64,000 nt of DNA from Paenirhizobium naphthalenivorans (lineage in GTDB: Bacteria > Pseudomonadota > Alphaproteobacteria > Rhizobiales > Rhizobiaceae), in the NCBI RefSeq assembly GCF_007992095.1, contig NZ_BJZP01000003.1, positions 186,001 through 250,000 of the forward strand, given 5' to 3'. The notes below the pieces were generated by a model that saw only the letters and a program-made list of their open reading frames with translations, ran no database searches and had not been told where the DNA came from. The position numbers and the translations under genes are program-made. This document shows positions 29,370 to 38,102 of this stretch, piece after piece; the stretch's first letter is position 1, and every line of letters starts with the position of its first letter.

Positions 29370-30032
29370 TCAGGCGCCATTACGTCCGCGGTGCCAGATG
29401 ACAATCGCCCGCAGATTGTCGGAAAAGACAGCGATGGCCGCCTGCATCTCGTCCAATCCGAAACAGCGCCATCCCATATGCTCAACGAGAACCGATTTGC
29501 AGATACGGAAGAAGACCGACTGGCCGAACAGCGAAAACACGGTCAGCGCCAGTTCGTCTTCCGCACCGGGACGGCCGACCGCAATGGCGAACAATTGGCA
29601 GGAGCGTTCGTGTATCGGCTTTGCCAGCCGCTCGTAAAGAACGCTGTCCACCTCGCCGGGCATGACCATTTCTCTGTTCATGAAAGTGGTAAGAAGGTCG
29701 GCATCCGGGCGCGAGGCACCGATGCGCATCATCGTGGCGATCATGCCGTCGAGCATGTCCAGCGCCTCATCCGGTGTAAGGTTAGCCGGGAGCGACTGGG
29801 TCAGCGCAGGCCCGAGCGATTCGAGCACGACATCGATCACATACCCGATACAGGCATTTCGCAGGCCCGGCTTGCCGCCGAAATGATAAGCGATACTGCC
29901 GATATTGGCAGCCGCGTGATCGGCGATCTGACGGGTCGATACGGCCTCGTAGCCATGATTGCCGAACAGTTCGAGGGCCGCTGAAATCAGCGATCTCCGC
30001 GTCGCTGCAGCGCCCGATAGCGCTCTTGCCAT
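29370..30032 (-). CDS. TetR-family transcriptional regulator (CecR-like)
   Basis: 220-residue regulator. The helix-turn-helix is at about 10-55 (RRSLISAALELFGNHGYEAVSTRQIADHAAANIGSIAYHFGGKPGL) and the C-terminal ligand domain resembles the CecR/DUF1956 group. ATG 30032 has GGGAGAGG just upstream; an ATG at 30056 in frame lies inside a probable operator. A near-palindrome TAATCA-N6-TGATTA (30050-30067) next to the start suggests autoregulation. The next gene upstream on this strand is the alpha/beta hydrolase. Confidence 0.86.
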   Translation of the reverse strand: MARALSGAAATRRSLISAALELFGNHGYEAVSTRQIADHAAANIGSIAYHFGGKPGLRNACIGYVIDVVLESLGPALTQSLPANLTPDEALDMLDGMIATMMRIGASRPDADLLTTFMNREMVMPGEVDSVLYERLAKPIHERSCQLFAIAVGRPGAEDELALTVFSLFGQSVFFRICKSVLVEHMGWRCFGLDEMQAAIAVFSDNLRAIVIWHRGRNGA

Positions 30033-30049
30033 GCCCCTCTCCCGACGAA

Positions 30050-30067
30050 TAATCATTCGATTGATTA
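30050..30067 (-). promoter_or_regulatory. Probable TetR operator
   Basis: Inverted repeat TAATCA-TTCGAT-TGATTA, 18 bases upstream of the regulator's start codon. Position, symmetry and AT-rich half-sites fit autorepression by the adjacent TetR protein. Confidence 0.5.
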
Positions 30068-30159
30068 AAAGAGAACGCTGGCGATTCCAATTCTGGCTGC
30101 CGCATTCTTGCTATCAGCGAGTACATTTCGTCTGACGTTTCCCGACATCGGAAAGGCAA

Positions 30160-30948
30160 TCAGCCTGGAGATGCCTCGGACGTCATCTCGCGAAGAATAG
30201 CCGCCATCGCCAGCGGGCATTCATCGACCAACATATGGCCGGCATTGGCAATGCGCGTCAGCGCCACATTGTCAGGCAGCCTGTCAGCCTGCATCACCGG
30301 CAACACGCAGTCCTCCACCCCCCAAACGACTCGGATCGGCATCGTCAGAGCGGCAAGCGCGTCGAGCGGCAATTCGCCCTGCAGACGTTCGCCGATGGGC
30401 GAGACATAGGTGATAGCCTCGAAGATCCGATCAAGCGCCTCGCGCGCGCCGGGCAGATGGCGAACGCTCATCATGTCGTCGATCAGATCATCGGCGATTG
30501 TCGCATTGAATCCGAACATGAGCTCCATTGCCCATGTCAGGTCGAGATGGGTCTCGGCCTGTGCATAGTGCGAAAGCAGCCGGTGATTGATCGCCGGACC
30601 GATTCCGCCGGGCGCCATCAGCGTGGCGCTCAGCACCCGCTTCGGATCCTTGAGCGCCAGCAACGCGGCAGTGGCCCCGCCGAGCGAATGCCCGGCGACG
30701 TGAAAGTTTGTGACCCCGCGCAAGTCGAGATCATTTCGGATGACCTTTGCCATCTTGCCTGCCCCGCCGGCCCCGTCGGCGTGGAGCGAACCCGCATGGC
30801 CAGGCATGTCATAGGCGATGATCGGCATTGCCGGACCAAGCTCGGCCATGACCCTGCGCCAGATGAACGCCCCGCCGCCGAAGCCGTGCAGTAGAACGAG
30901 CGGCGGAGACTTTCTCGCGTCTCCGAGTGCGACGGCGTGGAGCGCCAT
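30160..30948 (-). CDS. Alpha/beta-fold hydrolase
   Basis: 262-residue hydrolase. Oxyanion strand LVLLHGFGGGAFIW, nucleophile elbow VAGHSLGGA, acid residue in VVWGVEDCVLP and catalytic His in IANAGHMLVDE. This triad order is that of soluble esterases, haloperoxidase-like or meta-cleavage hydrolases. It begins 3 bases after the leuA stop codon on the same strand, so it may be co-transcribed with leuA, an unusual partnership with no obvious metabolic link. Confidence 0.86.
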   Translation of the reverse strand: MALHAVALGDARKSPPLVLLHGFGGGAFIWRRVMAELGPAMPIIAYDMPGHAGSLHADGAGGAGKMAKVIRNDLDLRGVTNFHVAGHSLGGATAALLALKDPKRVLSATLMAPGGIGPAINHRLLSHYAQAETHLDLTWAMELMFGFNATIADDLIDDMMSVRHLPGAREALDRIFEAITYVSPIGERLQGELPLDALAALTMPIRVVWGVEDCVLPVMQADRLPDNVALTRIANAGHMLVDECPLAMAAILREMTSEASPG

Positions 30949-30951
30949 GTT

Positions 30952-32676
30952 TCAGCCCCTTGTCATGCGATCTTCGAGCACCCGGTTCGCAGCCGAGACG
31001 ATCGCCTCGAGCGAAGCAGCGACGATGTTGGTGTTGATGCCGACACCGAACAACTTGCCGCCCGGATGCACCACTTCAACATAGGCGATCGCCGAGGCGT
31101 TAGAACCATGCTGCAGCGAATGCTCGGAGTAGTCGGCAACCGTCAGCTCGATCCCGAGATAGTTCGACAGCGCATTAATGAAACCGTCGATCGGGCCAGT
31201 CCCCTGCCCCTCGATGCGCTTGGTCACACCGCCATCGGTGATCTCGGCGGCGACGATGCGGCGACCCTTGTGGGCAGGATCGGCATAGGTGTGGTGGTCG
31301 ACATATTTCAGCCGTGCGGCGGGCTGCTCGACATAGCGCTCGATGAAACGCTCATAGATCCGCTTCGACGGCAGTTCGACGCCCTCGTCGTCGGTGATCC
31401 GCTGGATATCCTCGCGGAACTCGACCTGCAAGTTACGCGGCAGGTTGATACCGTAGTCCTCCGCCAGGATGTAGGCGATACCGCCCTTGCCCGACTGCGA
31501 GTTGATGCGGATGATCGCCTCGTAGGAGCGTCCGACGTCCTGCGGGTCGATCGGCAGGTAAGGCACTTCCCAGACCGGCGAATTTGCCTTGCGGATCGCC
31601 TTCATGCCCTTGTTGATCGCATCTTGGTGCGAACCGGAGAAGGCGGTGTAGACCAGTTCGCCGACATAGGGATGGCGCTCGGGGATCTTCATCTCATTGG
31701 CATATTCGTAGACAGCCTTGATGCGTTCGATGTCGGAGCAGTCCAGCTTCGGGTCGACCCCTTGGGTGAACATGTTCAGCGCCAGCGTGACGATGTCGAC
31801 ATTGCCGGTACGCTCGCCATTGCCGAACAGGGTGCCTTCGACACGGTCGGCGCCGGCCATCAAGCCCAGTTCGGTGGCGGCAATGCCGGTGCCACGGTCA
31901 TTGTGCGGGTGCAGCGAGATCAGCACGTTCTCACGGTTGTCGATATTACGGCACATCCATTCGATCTGGTCGGCATAGATGTTCGGCGTCGCCATTTCGA
32001 CGGTCGACGGCAGGTTGAGGATCAGCTTGTTGTCCGCTGTCGGCTTGATAATGTCGATCACGGCATTGGAGATTTCCAGCGCCACGTCCAGCTCGGTGCC
32101 GGTGAAGCTCTCCGGAGAATACTCGAAGCGGAACCCGCCGCCGGCCTTGGCCGCCATGTCGGTGATCATCTTGGCCGCATCGACGGCGATCTGCTTGATG
32201 CCCGGAACGTCCTTGGCAAACACCACGCGGCGCTGCAATTCGGATGTCGAATTGTAGAAATGGATGATCGGCCGCTTGGCCCCTTCCAGCGCCTCGAACG
32301 TGCGGGTGATCAGCTCCGGACGGCACTGCACCAACACCTGCAGCGACAGGTCGTCCGGCACATTGCCTTCTTCCACGCACCAGCGAGCGAAGTCGAAATC
32401 GGTCTGCGAGGCGGACGGAAAGCCGATCTCGATTTCCTTGAAGCCCATGTCGATGAGCAGCTGGAACATGCGGGCCTTGCGGTCATGGCCCATCGGATTG
32501 ACCAGCGACTGGTTGCCGTCGCGCAGATCCACCGAGCACCAGATCGGTGCCTTGGTGATGGTCTTCGACGGCCAGGTGCGGTCCTTGATGTCGATCTGCG
32601 GATAGGGCCGGTACTTCGTCGCCGCTTCGGGCATTCCCACTACGCCGCTTCCGGATTTCATGCTCATGTCGTTCAT
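30952..32676 (-). CDS. leuA: 2-isopropylmalate synthase
   Basis: 574-residue enzyme that condenses acetyl-CoA with 2-oxoisovalerate, the first step specific to leucine synthesis. The TIM-barrel motifs are WCSVDLRDGNQSLVNPM, GFKEIEIGFPSASQTD and LISLHPHNDRGTG (metal-binding HxH), followed by the C-terminal LeuA allosteric domain with GIELTVADYSEHSLQHGSNASAIAYV. ATG 32676 follows GAGGAAGAG. A leucine-rich leader peptide and alternative hairpins precede it, so expression is probably controlled by leucine attenuation. Confidence 0.96.
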   Translation of the reverse strand: MNDMSMKSGSGVVGMPEAATKYRPYPQIDIKDRTWPSKTITKAPIWCSVDLRDGNQSLVNPMGHDRKARMFQLLIDMGFKEIEIGFPSASQTDFDFARWCVEEGNVPDDLSLQVLVQCRPELITRTFEALEGAKRPIIHFYNSTSELQRRVVFAKDVPGIKQIAVDAAKMITDMAAKAGGGFRFEYSPESFTGTELDVALEISNAVIDIIKPTADNKLILNLPSTVEMATPNIYADQIEWMCRNIDNRENVLISLHPHNDRGTGIAATELGLMAGADRVEGTLFGNGERTGNVDIVTLALNMFTQGVDPKLDCSDIERIKAVYEYANEMKIPERHPYVGELVYTAFSGSHQDAINKGMKAIRKANSPVWEVPYLPIDPQDVGRSYEAIIRINSQSGKGGIAYILAEDYGINLPRNLQVEFREDIQRITDDEGVELPSKRIYERFIERYVEQPAARLKYVDHHTYADPAHKGRRIVAAEITDGGVTKRIEGQGTGPIDGFINALSNYLGIELTVADYSEHSLQHGSNASAIAYVEVVHPGGKLFGVGINTNIVAASLEAIVSAANRVLEDRMTRG

Positions 32677-32785
32677 CTCTTCCTCTTCCGCATCTGCCCG
32701 GCTCTTAGCGCATAAAGCGCATTTTTGCGACGGCAAATGCTGGCCTCAAGTCGGCCAAATAGTCTCAGTTTACAGGATTTGCGTC

Positions 32786-32840
32786 GAGGAGCTGAGCCAT
32801 GCGGCTATACGGCCGCCGGGCGCTCCTCAAAGGACCCGGC
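32786..32840 (-). promoter_or_regulatory. Mutually exclusive hairpins in the leuA leader (attenuator-like)
   Basis: Read on the minus strand, hairpin 1 is GCCGGG-TCCT-TTG-AGGA-GCG-CCCGGC (32840-32815), which contains the end of the leader peptide. Alternative pairing joins GAGGAGC (32828-32822) to GCTCCTC (32792-32786) around an inner GCGGC/GCCGC hairpin (32816-32801). The two structures share bases and cannot coexist. No U-run follows, so the termination mechanism is unclear. Confidence 0.55.
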
Positions 32841-32949
32841 AACCGCGGATAAGGCTAAGAAGAAGCGAGTTTAGAGCGCGCGGGCGGGCTGCGGTCGCGG
32901 TGCGACCGGCAGAAGCCGTAACCATCAAAAAGGCGCTCGAATAGGTCAT
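32827..32949 (-). CDS. Leucine leader peptide (leuA attenuator)
   Basis: 40-codon reading frame upstream of leuA. It carries a dense leucine cluster: CTA at residue 26, CTT CTT CTT at 29-31, CTT at 33, and a final CTT at 40 just before TGA. Such clusters are the signature of ribosome-sensing attenuators. The ATG at 32949 lies about 8 bases after a -10 box, so the transcript would start at or next to the start codon (leaderless), as with trpL in this window. An internal in-frame ATG at 32925 is an alternative start. No ribosome-binding site is visible before either, consistent with leaderless translation. Confidence 0.75.
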   Translation of the reverse strand: MTYSSAFLMVTASAGRTATAARPRALNSLLLSLIRGCRVL

Positions 32950-32956
32950 GGCCGAT

Positions 32957-32986
32957 TCTATAGCGCAAGCCATGCACCCTCTGCAA
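32957..32986 (-). promoter_or_regulatory. Promoter of the leucine leader and leuA
   Basis: -35 TTGCAG (32986-32981) and -10 TATAGA (32962-32957) with an 18-base spacer, immediately after the benE stop codon. The leader ATG follows 7 bases after the -10 box. Confidence 0.6.
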
Positions 32987-32994
32987 GGGCTTCC

Positions 32995-34179
32995 TCACGC
33001 CCGGCGCGATTGTGCAACCTTGAGCAGCGCCAGCATCAGCGCCCCGGCGATCAGCCCCCAGAAGGCGCCGGAAATGCCGCCGAACGAAACGCCCGACGCA
33101 GTGATGAGGAAGGTAACGGCGGCGGCCTCGCGCGTCTGCGGCTCCTTGAAAGCCGCGACCGCCGAACCGGAGAAGGCCCCGATCAGGGCCAGACCCGCCA
33201 CCGCCTGAATGAGGATCGGCGGGGCCAGCGAGACGAAGGCGGTGACCGCGCCGGCGAGAAGCCCGAGGATCACGTAGCCAACGCCACCGATGATCGCCGC
33301 CCAGTAGCGCTTCTTCGGATCTGGATGCGCGTCCTCGCCGGCGCACATGGCGGCCGTGATCGCCGCAAGGTTGACGGCATGGCCGCCGAACGGCGCGGAC
33401 AGCAGCGAGAACAGTCCGGTGACGGCAAACAGCGGGCCGGGCATGGGATCATAATGGTTGACCTTGAGGACAGCGATGCCGGGAATGTTCTGCGATGCCA
33501 TGGTGACGATGAAGAGCGGCAGAGCGATCGACACCAGCGCCGGCAGCGTGAATACTGGCATGACCAGTTCCATCGGCGGCGCCAGCGAGGATGCCCAACT
33601 CGCCATCGCGCCCTCCGGCAGGTCGACGCCGAAGATCATCACGATGACGAAGGCGAGCAGAGCCGCCGGCACGGCATAGAGCCGCTTGAAGGCCAGCACG
33701 GCTGCCCAGGCAATAAGGATCGGCAGGCCGAGCTTCGGATCGAAGGCGATCGCCTTGAACGGCGCGAAACACAGGCCAAGGATGACGCCGGACAACATGG
33801 CATTGGCCAGCGACGCCGGTATCGCGGCCACGGCGCGGCCAAGGGGGCGGAACAGCCCGGCGATAACAATCAGCACACCACAGACAAGAAAGGCGCCAAC
33901 AGCGGCGGCAAACCCACCCTCCACCATTCCCGCGGTCGCCAGCAGTGCTGCGCCCGGCGTCGACCAGGCGATCGACACCGGCAGCTTCGTCCAGGCGCTC
34001 AGCAGGATCGCGCAAAGCCCCATCGACACCGACAGCGCCATCAGGCCGGACGCGGCCTCGTAATCGCTCGCCCCGACCCCTTTGAGGCCCTGCAAAACGA
34101 CTGCGAACGAACTGGCGAAACCGACGAAGGCTGTCAGGCAGCCCATGAAAAAACTCTGCGCGGAAAGGTCTTTGAACAT
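32995..34179 (-). CDS. benE: Benzoate/H+ symporter family protein
   Basis: 394-residue membrane protein of the BenE family with about 11-12 predicted helices. Recognisable segments include SIAWSTPGAALLATAG, FAVTGLFSLLSAPFGGHAVNLAAITAAMCAGEDAHPDP (the conserved loop) and GLALIGAFSGS. BenE proteins are reported as proton-coupled benzoate importers, but no benzoate catabolic gene is nearby, so the real substrate here may differ. ATG 34179. Single-gene unit upstream of the leuA leader. Confidence 0.88.
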   Translation of the reverse strand: MFKDLSAQSFFMGCLTAFVGFASSFAVVLQGLKGVGASDYEAASGLMALSVSMGLCAILLSAWTKLPVSIAWSTPGAALLATAGMVEGGFAAAVGAFLVCGVLIVIAGLFRPLGRAVAAIPASLANAMLSGVILGLCFAPFKAIAFDPKLGLPILIAWAAVLAFKRLYAVPAALLAFVIVMIFGVDLPEGAMASWASSLAPPMELVMPVFTLPALVSIALPLFIVTMASQNIPGIAVLKVNHYDPMPGPLFAVTGLFSLLSAPFGGHAVNLAAITAAMCAGEDAHPDPKKRYWAAIIGGVGYVILGLLAGAVTAFVSLAPPILIQAVAGLALIGAFSGSAVAAFKEPQTREAAAVTFLITASGVSFGGISGAFWGLIAGALMLALLKVAQSRRA

Positions 34180-34427
34180 GGTGGACTCGGGGGTTTTGTC
34201 TCGATCCGCCTAGGCATCGCCATTTGCACAAGGGAACGCAAGGCGCCTTGGGGCGGAAAGGGTACACCCAGGCGTGACAGCGCCGGCAAATTCGGGCGTC
34301 GTCATGTCGATTTCACAATGGGCAGCCATAGGACCCAGGACAAACCGGGGGCAGCTTCCGCTTGCCTTATCCCCCCCTTTTGCCTAAGGGACCCCCCAAC
34401 GAAGCCCCAGCGAAGAGGAAAGAGCCT

Positions 34428-35525
34428 TTGCTTCAGACGCCCTATTACCTCATCGACAAGTCGAAATTGCTCCAGAACATGGAGAGGATCGCGAAGCTGC
34501 GCGAGCTGTCCGGCGCCAAGGCGCTTCTGGCGCTGAAGTGCTTCGCGACCTGGTCGGTGTTCGATTTCATGCGCGATTACATGGACGGCACGACCTCGTC
34601 CTCGCTCAATGAGGTCCGCCTCGGCCACGAGCGCTTCGGCAAGGAGACGCACGCCTATTCGGTCGCCTATGCCGATTACGAGATCGACGAAGTCGTCGCC
34701 CATGCCGACAAGATCATCTTCAATTCGATCGGTCAGCTCAACCGATTCGCGGACAAGGCTTCCGGCATCGTTCGCGGCCTGCGCCTCAATCCCGGCGTTT
34801 CCTCGTCGAGCTTCGACCTCGCCGACCCGGCCCGCCCGTTCTCGCGGCTGGGCGAATGGGACGTCGCCAGAGTCGAGCCGGTCATGGATCTGATCTCCGG
34901 TTTCATGATCCACAACAATTGCGAGAACAAGGACTTCGACCTGTTCGACCGGATGCTCGGCGACATCGAGCAGAAGTTCGGCTCGCTGCTGAAGAAAGCC
35001 GAATGGGTCAGCCTCGGCGGCGGCATTCATTTCACCGGCGATGACTATCCGCTGGAGAAATTCGCCGAGCGGCTCAAGCGCCTCTCCGGCGAATACGGCG
35101 TTCAGGTCTATCTTGAGCCGGGCGAAGCCTCGATCACCCGCTCGACCACGCTCGAGACGACCGTGCTCGACACCCTTTACAACGGCAAGAACCTTGTCGT
35201 GGTGGATTCCTCCATCGAAGCGCACATGCTGGATCTGCTGATCTATCGTGAGAACGCGAAGGTTTCCCCAAACCAGGGACCACATCGTTACATGGTCTGC
35301 GGCAAGTCGTGCCTCGCCGGCGACATTTTCGGCGAATTCGACTTCGAAAACGAGCTGAAGGTCGGCGACCGTATCTCGTTCCAGGACGCCGCCGGCTACA
35401 CGATGGTCAAGAAAAACTGGTTTAACGGCGTGAAAATGCCGGCAATCGCCATCCGTGAACTGGATGGCAGCCTCAGGACGGTCCGTGAGTTCGACTACAC
35501 GGACTACGAACAAAGCCTGTCCTGA
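34428..35525 (+). CDS. nspC: Carboxynorspermidine/carboxyspermidine decarboxylase
   Basis: 365-residue PLP enzyme that removes CO2 from carboxy(nor)spermidine, the last step of the alternative spermidine pathway. The PLP lysine lies in ALLALKCFATWSVF (about Lys37), with GGGIHFTGDDYP and YLEPGEA phosphate-binding motifs and the Cys-containing active site CGKSCLAGDIFG. I start it at the TTG at 34428 because AGAGGAAAG lies 8 bases upstream and family members begin at this point (LLQTPYYLIDKSKL); no ATG is available. The synthase gene follows after 48 bases. Confidence 0.92.
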   Translation: MLQTPYYLIDKSKLLQNMERIAKLRELSGAKALLALKCFATWSVFDFMRDYMDGTTSSSLNEVRLGHERFGKETHAYSVAYADYEIDEVVAHADKIIFNSIGQLNRFADKASGIVRGLRLNPGVSSSSFDLADPARPFSRLGEWDVARVEPVMDLISGFMIHNNCENKDFDLFDRMLGDIEQKFGSLLKKAEWVSLGGGIHFTGDDYPLEKFAERLKRLSGEYGVQVYLEPGEASITRSTTLETTVLDTLYNGKNLVVVDSSIEAHMLDLLIYRENAKVSPNQGPHRYMVCGKSCLAGDIFGEFDFENELKVGDRISFQDAAGYTMVKKNWFNGVKMPAIAIRELDGSLRTVREFDYTDYEQSLS

Positions 35526-35573
35526 AATCTCGGGACAGGTTCTGACGATTGGACATAGGAGTTGGTCCCCATC

Positions 35574-36815
35574 ATGAAGAAGAACGTGCTCATCATCGGC
35601 GCCGGTGGCGTCGCCCAGGTCGTGGCGCATAAATGCGCCCAGAACAATGACGTGCTCGGCGACATTCATATCGCCTCGCGCACCAAGGCCAAGTGCGACA
35701 AGATCATCGCCAGCGTGCATGAGAAAAAGGCGATGAAGCAGCCGGGCGTGCTCGAAGCGCATGCCCTCGACGCCCTCGACATCGAAGCCACCAAGGCGTT
35801 GATCCAGTCGACGAAGTCCGAAATCGTCATCAACGTCGGCACAGCCTTCCTCAACATGTCGGTGCTGCGCGCCTGCATGGACACCGGCGTCGCCTATATT
35901 GACACCGCGATCCACGAAGAGCCGAACAAGATCTGCGAGACCCCGCCGTGGTACGGCAATTACGAGTGGAAGCGCGCCGCCGAATGCGAGGAGAAGGGCA
36001 TTACCGCCATCCTCGGTGCCGGCTTCGATCCGGGCGTCGTCAACGCCTATGCCAAGCTCGCCAAGGACGAATATCTCGACAAGGTCACCGACGTCGACAT
36101 CGTCGACATCAATGCCGGCAGCCACGGCAAGTATTTCGCCACGAATTTCGACCCGGAAATCAACTTCCGCGAATTCACCGGCGTCGTCTACTCCTGGCAG
36201 AACGGCGCATGGCAGACCAACAAGATGTTCGAGATCGGCAAGGACTACGACCTGCCGGTCGTGGGTACGCGCCGCGCCTATCTCTGCGGCCATGACGAAG
36301 TGCATTCGCTGGCCAAGAACATGGACGGCGCCGACGTTCGCTTCTGGATGGGCTTCGGCGATCACTACATCAACGTCTTTACCGTGCTGAAGTCGATCGG
36401 CCTCCTCTCCGAGCAGCCGGTCAAGCTGGCCGACGGTTCGGAAGTCGTGCCGCTCAAGGTGGTCAAGGCCTGCCTGCCCGACCCCTCGTCGCTGGCACCG
36501 GAATATGAAGGCAAGACCTGCATCGGCGACTACGTGAAGGGCCTGAAGGACGGCAAGGAAAAGACCGTCTTCATCTACAACGTGGCCGACCACAAGGAAG
36601 CCTATGAGGAAGTCGGCTCCCAGGGCATTTCCTACACGGCAGGCGTCCCCCCGGTCGCCGCCGCCATGCTGATCGCCACCGGAGAGTGGGACGTGAAGAA
36701 GATGGCGAACGTCGAGGAACTGCCGCCCAAGCCCTTCATCAACATCCTGAACCGCATCGGTCTGCCGACCCGCATCCAGGATGAGAACGGCGACCGTCCG
36801 GTCGAGTTCGCCTGA
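35574..36815 (+). CDS. Carboxynorspermidine synthase (saccharopine dehydrogenase family)
   Basis: 413-residue NAD(P)H-dependent enzyme that condenses aspartate semialdehyde with a diamine to make carboxy(nor)spermidine. N-terminal Rossmann motif VLIIGAGGVAQVVAHKCAQ, catalytic-region NAGSHGKYFATNFDPEINFREF and C-terminal ISYTAGVPPVAAAMLIATGEW are typical. Placed directly after the decarboxylase, it completes the polyamine pathway known in Vibrio and in Agrobacterium. ATG 35574 has AGGAG 12 bases upstream. An intrinsic terminator follows at 36861. Confidence 0.92.
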   Translation: MKKNVLIIGAGGVAQVVAHKCAQNNDVLGDIHIASRTKAKCDKIIASVHEKKAMKQPGVLEAHALDALDIEATKALIQSTKSEIVINVGTAFLNMSVLRACMDTGVAYIDTAIHEEPNKICETPPWYGNYEWKRAAECEEKGITAILGAGFDPGVVNAYAKLAKDEYLDKVTDVDIVDINAGSHGKYFATNFDPEINFREFTGVVYSWQNGAWQTNKMFEIGKDYDLPVVGTRRAYLCGHDEVHSLAKNMDGADVRFWMGFGDHYINVFTVLKSIGLLSEQPVKLADGSEVVPLKVVKACLPDPSSLAPEYEGKTCIGDYVKGLKDGKEKTVFIYNVADHKEAYEEVGSQGISYTAGVPPVAAAMLIATGEWDVKKMANVEELPPKPFINILNRIGLPTRIQDENGDRPVEFA

Positions 36816-36860
36816 TCCGCGACCGGGAAAAATTCCCGGAAAATGGGAACCGAAAAACGC

Positions 36861-36893
36861 AATCCCCGCTGTCGATGACGGCGGGGATTTTTC
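36861..36893 (+). terminator. Intrinsic terminator of the polyamine operon
   Basis: Stem ATCCCCGC / GCGGGGAT with a loop of about ten bases, followed by TTTTTC, 45 bases after the synthase stop codon. Confidence 0.8.
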
Positions 36894-37099
36894 ATGGTGG
36901 CGGCCTTTCGGCTACACCGGCGACAGATTATCTTCGACGCACCCGCTGGAGCCACATTTGGAGAGACACGGCCACTCGATAGCCCGAAAACATCGGTTGT
37001 TCTGAATTGACGATCCGGCAAGATCCTCCAGTTCCGGATTGCCGAGCGCCCTGTTGCAGTTAAGGAGACCTGTGCTCCGCCGATTTGAAATACCAAACC

Positions 37100-38005
37100 A
37101 TGTCAGATTTCTCCGACTCCTCACGTGCCTTTCCCCAGTCCTTCACTGTCGAGGAGATCATGTCATCGCCTCGCTTCGCCGCCACTCTGGAAGCTTCGAG
37201 GGATGATCTGCTCGGCGTTCATCAACGCCTGCCGCGCGAGGTTCGCTATGTCGCTGACCTGCAACGCTGGCTGCTCAGTCAGGCAACGCTTGCCGTCCAT
37301 TTCGAATATAAGACCGGCCTTAGCGACCTGCCCATCTCGCCGGCGAACCTGCTGCGCTTTCTTGAAGGAACGCATGTTTCGAGCCGCAACACGACGCTCT
37401 CCTTCCTGAAGGAGATGATCCACTACAAGCTCGTCGAGCCGCTGCCGAGCGGCGACCGGCGCGTGCGAAGCTACCTCGCCCAACCCTATGCCGAGGATCT
37501 TATCCGCGAGTGGTTCCATATCCATCTGCGCGCGCTTGACCTGATGGACAATGGCAACCGTTTTAGTCTCTCGCAGGTAAGGCCGGACCTGCTTTTCCAT
37601 GCCCAGCCGTTGATGACGCGGTATGTGCTGGCCGAACGGGAATGGTCCGATCCGCCCGAAGCCGTGGCGGCCTTCGTGAAGGCGGATTCCGGCAGCAATC
37701 TGCTGCATCACCTTGCGGCACTCGCCGCAGGCAAGCCCGTCGTCGATGGCAAGGTATGGATCGGCCCGATGTCCTCCGCCCGCATGGCGCAAGGTTATCT
37801 GATTTCCCAGAGCCATACCGGCAGGCTTTTTGCCAGGGCGCGCAAACTCGGCGCCATGGGCTGGCAGACCACCGGGCATGGCCGTGACTGTTGGCTCGCG
37901 CCCGAACTCGTGGATGCCTATCACCGCTGGCAGGCGGTGAAACTTTCCTGCGTGGCGCGGGCGGTAGCCGACGGAGCAGTCGCCCTGCAAGCGCATAAAC
38001 CATGA
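37100..38005 (+). CDS. Winged-helix-like hypothetical protein
   Basis: 301 residues without signal peptide or membrane helix. Residues about 60-120 look like a MarR-type winged helix: a helix pair then VSSRNTTLSFLKEMIHYKLVEPLPSGDRRVRSYLA, where the SGDRRVR part resembles the wing. The rest has no recognised fold. It may be a DNA-binding regulator, but no partner gene is adjacent. ATG 37100 lacks a clear ribosome site; a TTG at 37085 is in frame. Confidence 0.6.
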   Translation: MSDFSDSSRAFPQSFTVEEIMSSPRFAATLEASRDDLLGVHQRLPREVRYVADLQRWLLSQATLAVHFEYKTGLSDLPISPANLLRFLEGTHVSSRNTTLSFLKEMIHYKLVEPLPSGDRRVRSYLAQPYAEDLIREWFHIHLRALDLMDNGNRFSLSQVRPDLLFHAQPLMTRYVLAEREWSDPPEAVAAFVKADSGSNLLHHLAALAAGKPVVDGKVWIGPMSSARMAQGYLISQSHTGRLFARARKLGAMGWQTTGHGRDCWLAPELVDAYHRWQAVKLSCVARAVADGAVALQAHKP

Positions 38006-38102
38006 AAGATAACGGTCGGATCAAGGTGCGCCCCAGCCATCATCCGCCGCATGGCCGGAACCGGCGACGGCAATCCTGAGGGTGCGCCGCCGGTCCATCG
38101 CA

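Noticed and set aside
32701..32726. GCGC-rich hairpin with ATTTTTG as a terminator
   Set aside because: The T-run is on the plus strand where no gene ends; it is in the wrong direction for the leuA leader.
34302..36593. 763-residue open frame opposite nspC and the carboxynorspermidine synthase
   Set aside because: Same antisense-shadow effect; it spans two genuine genes and their gap.
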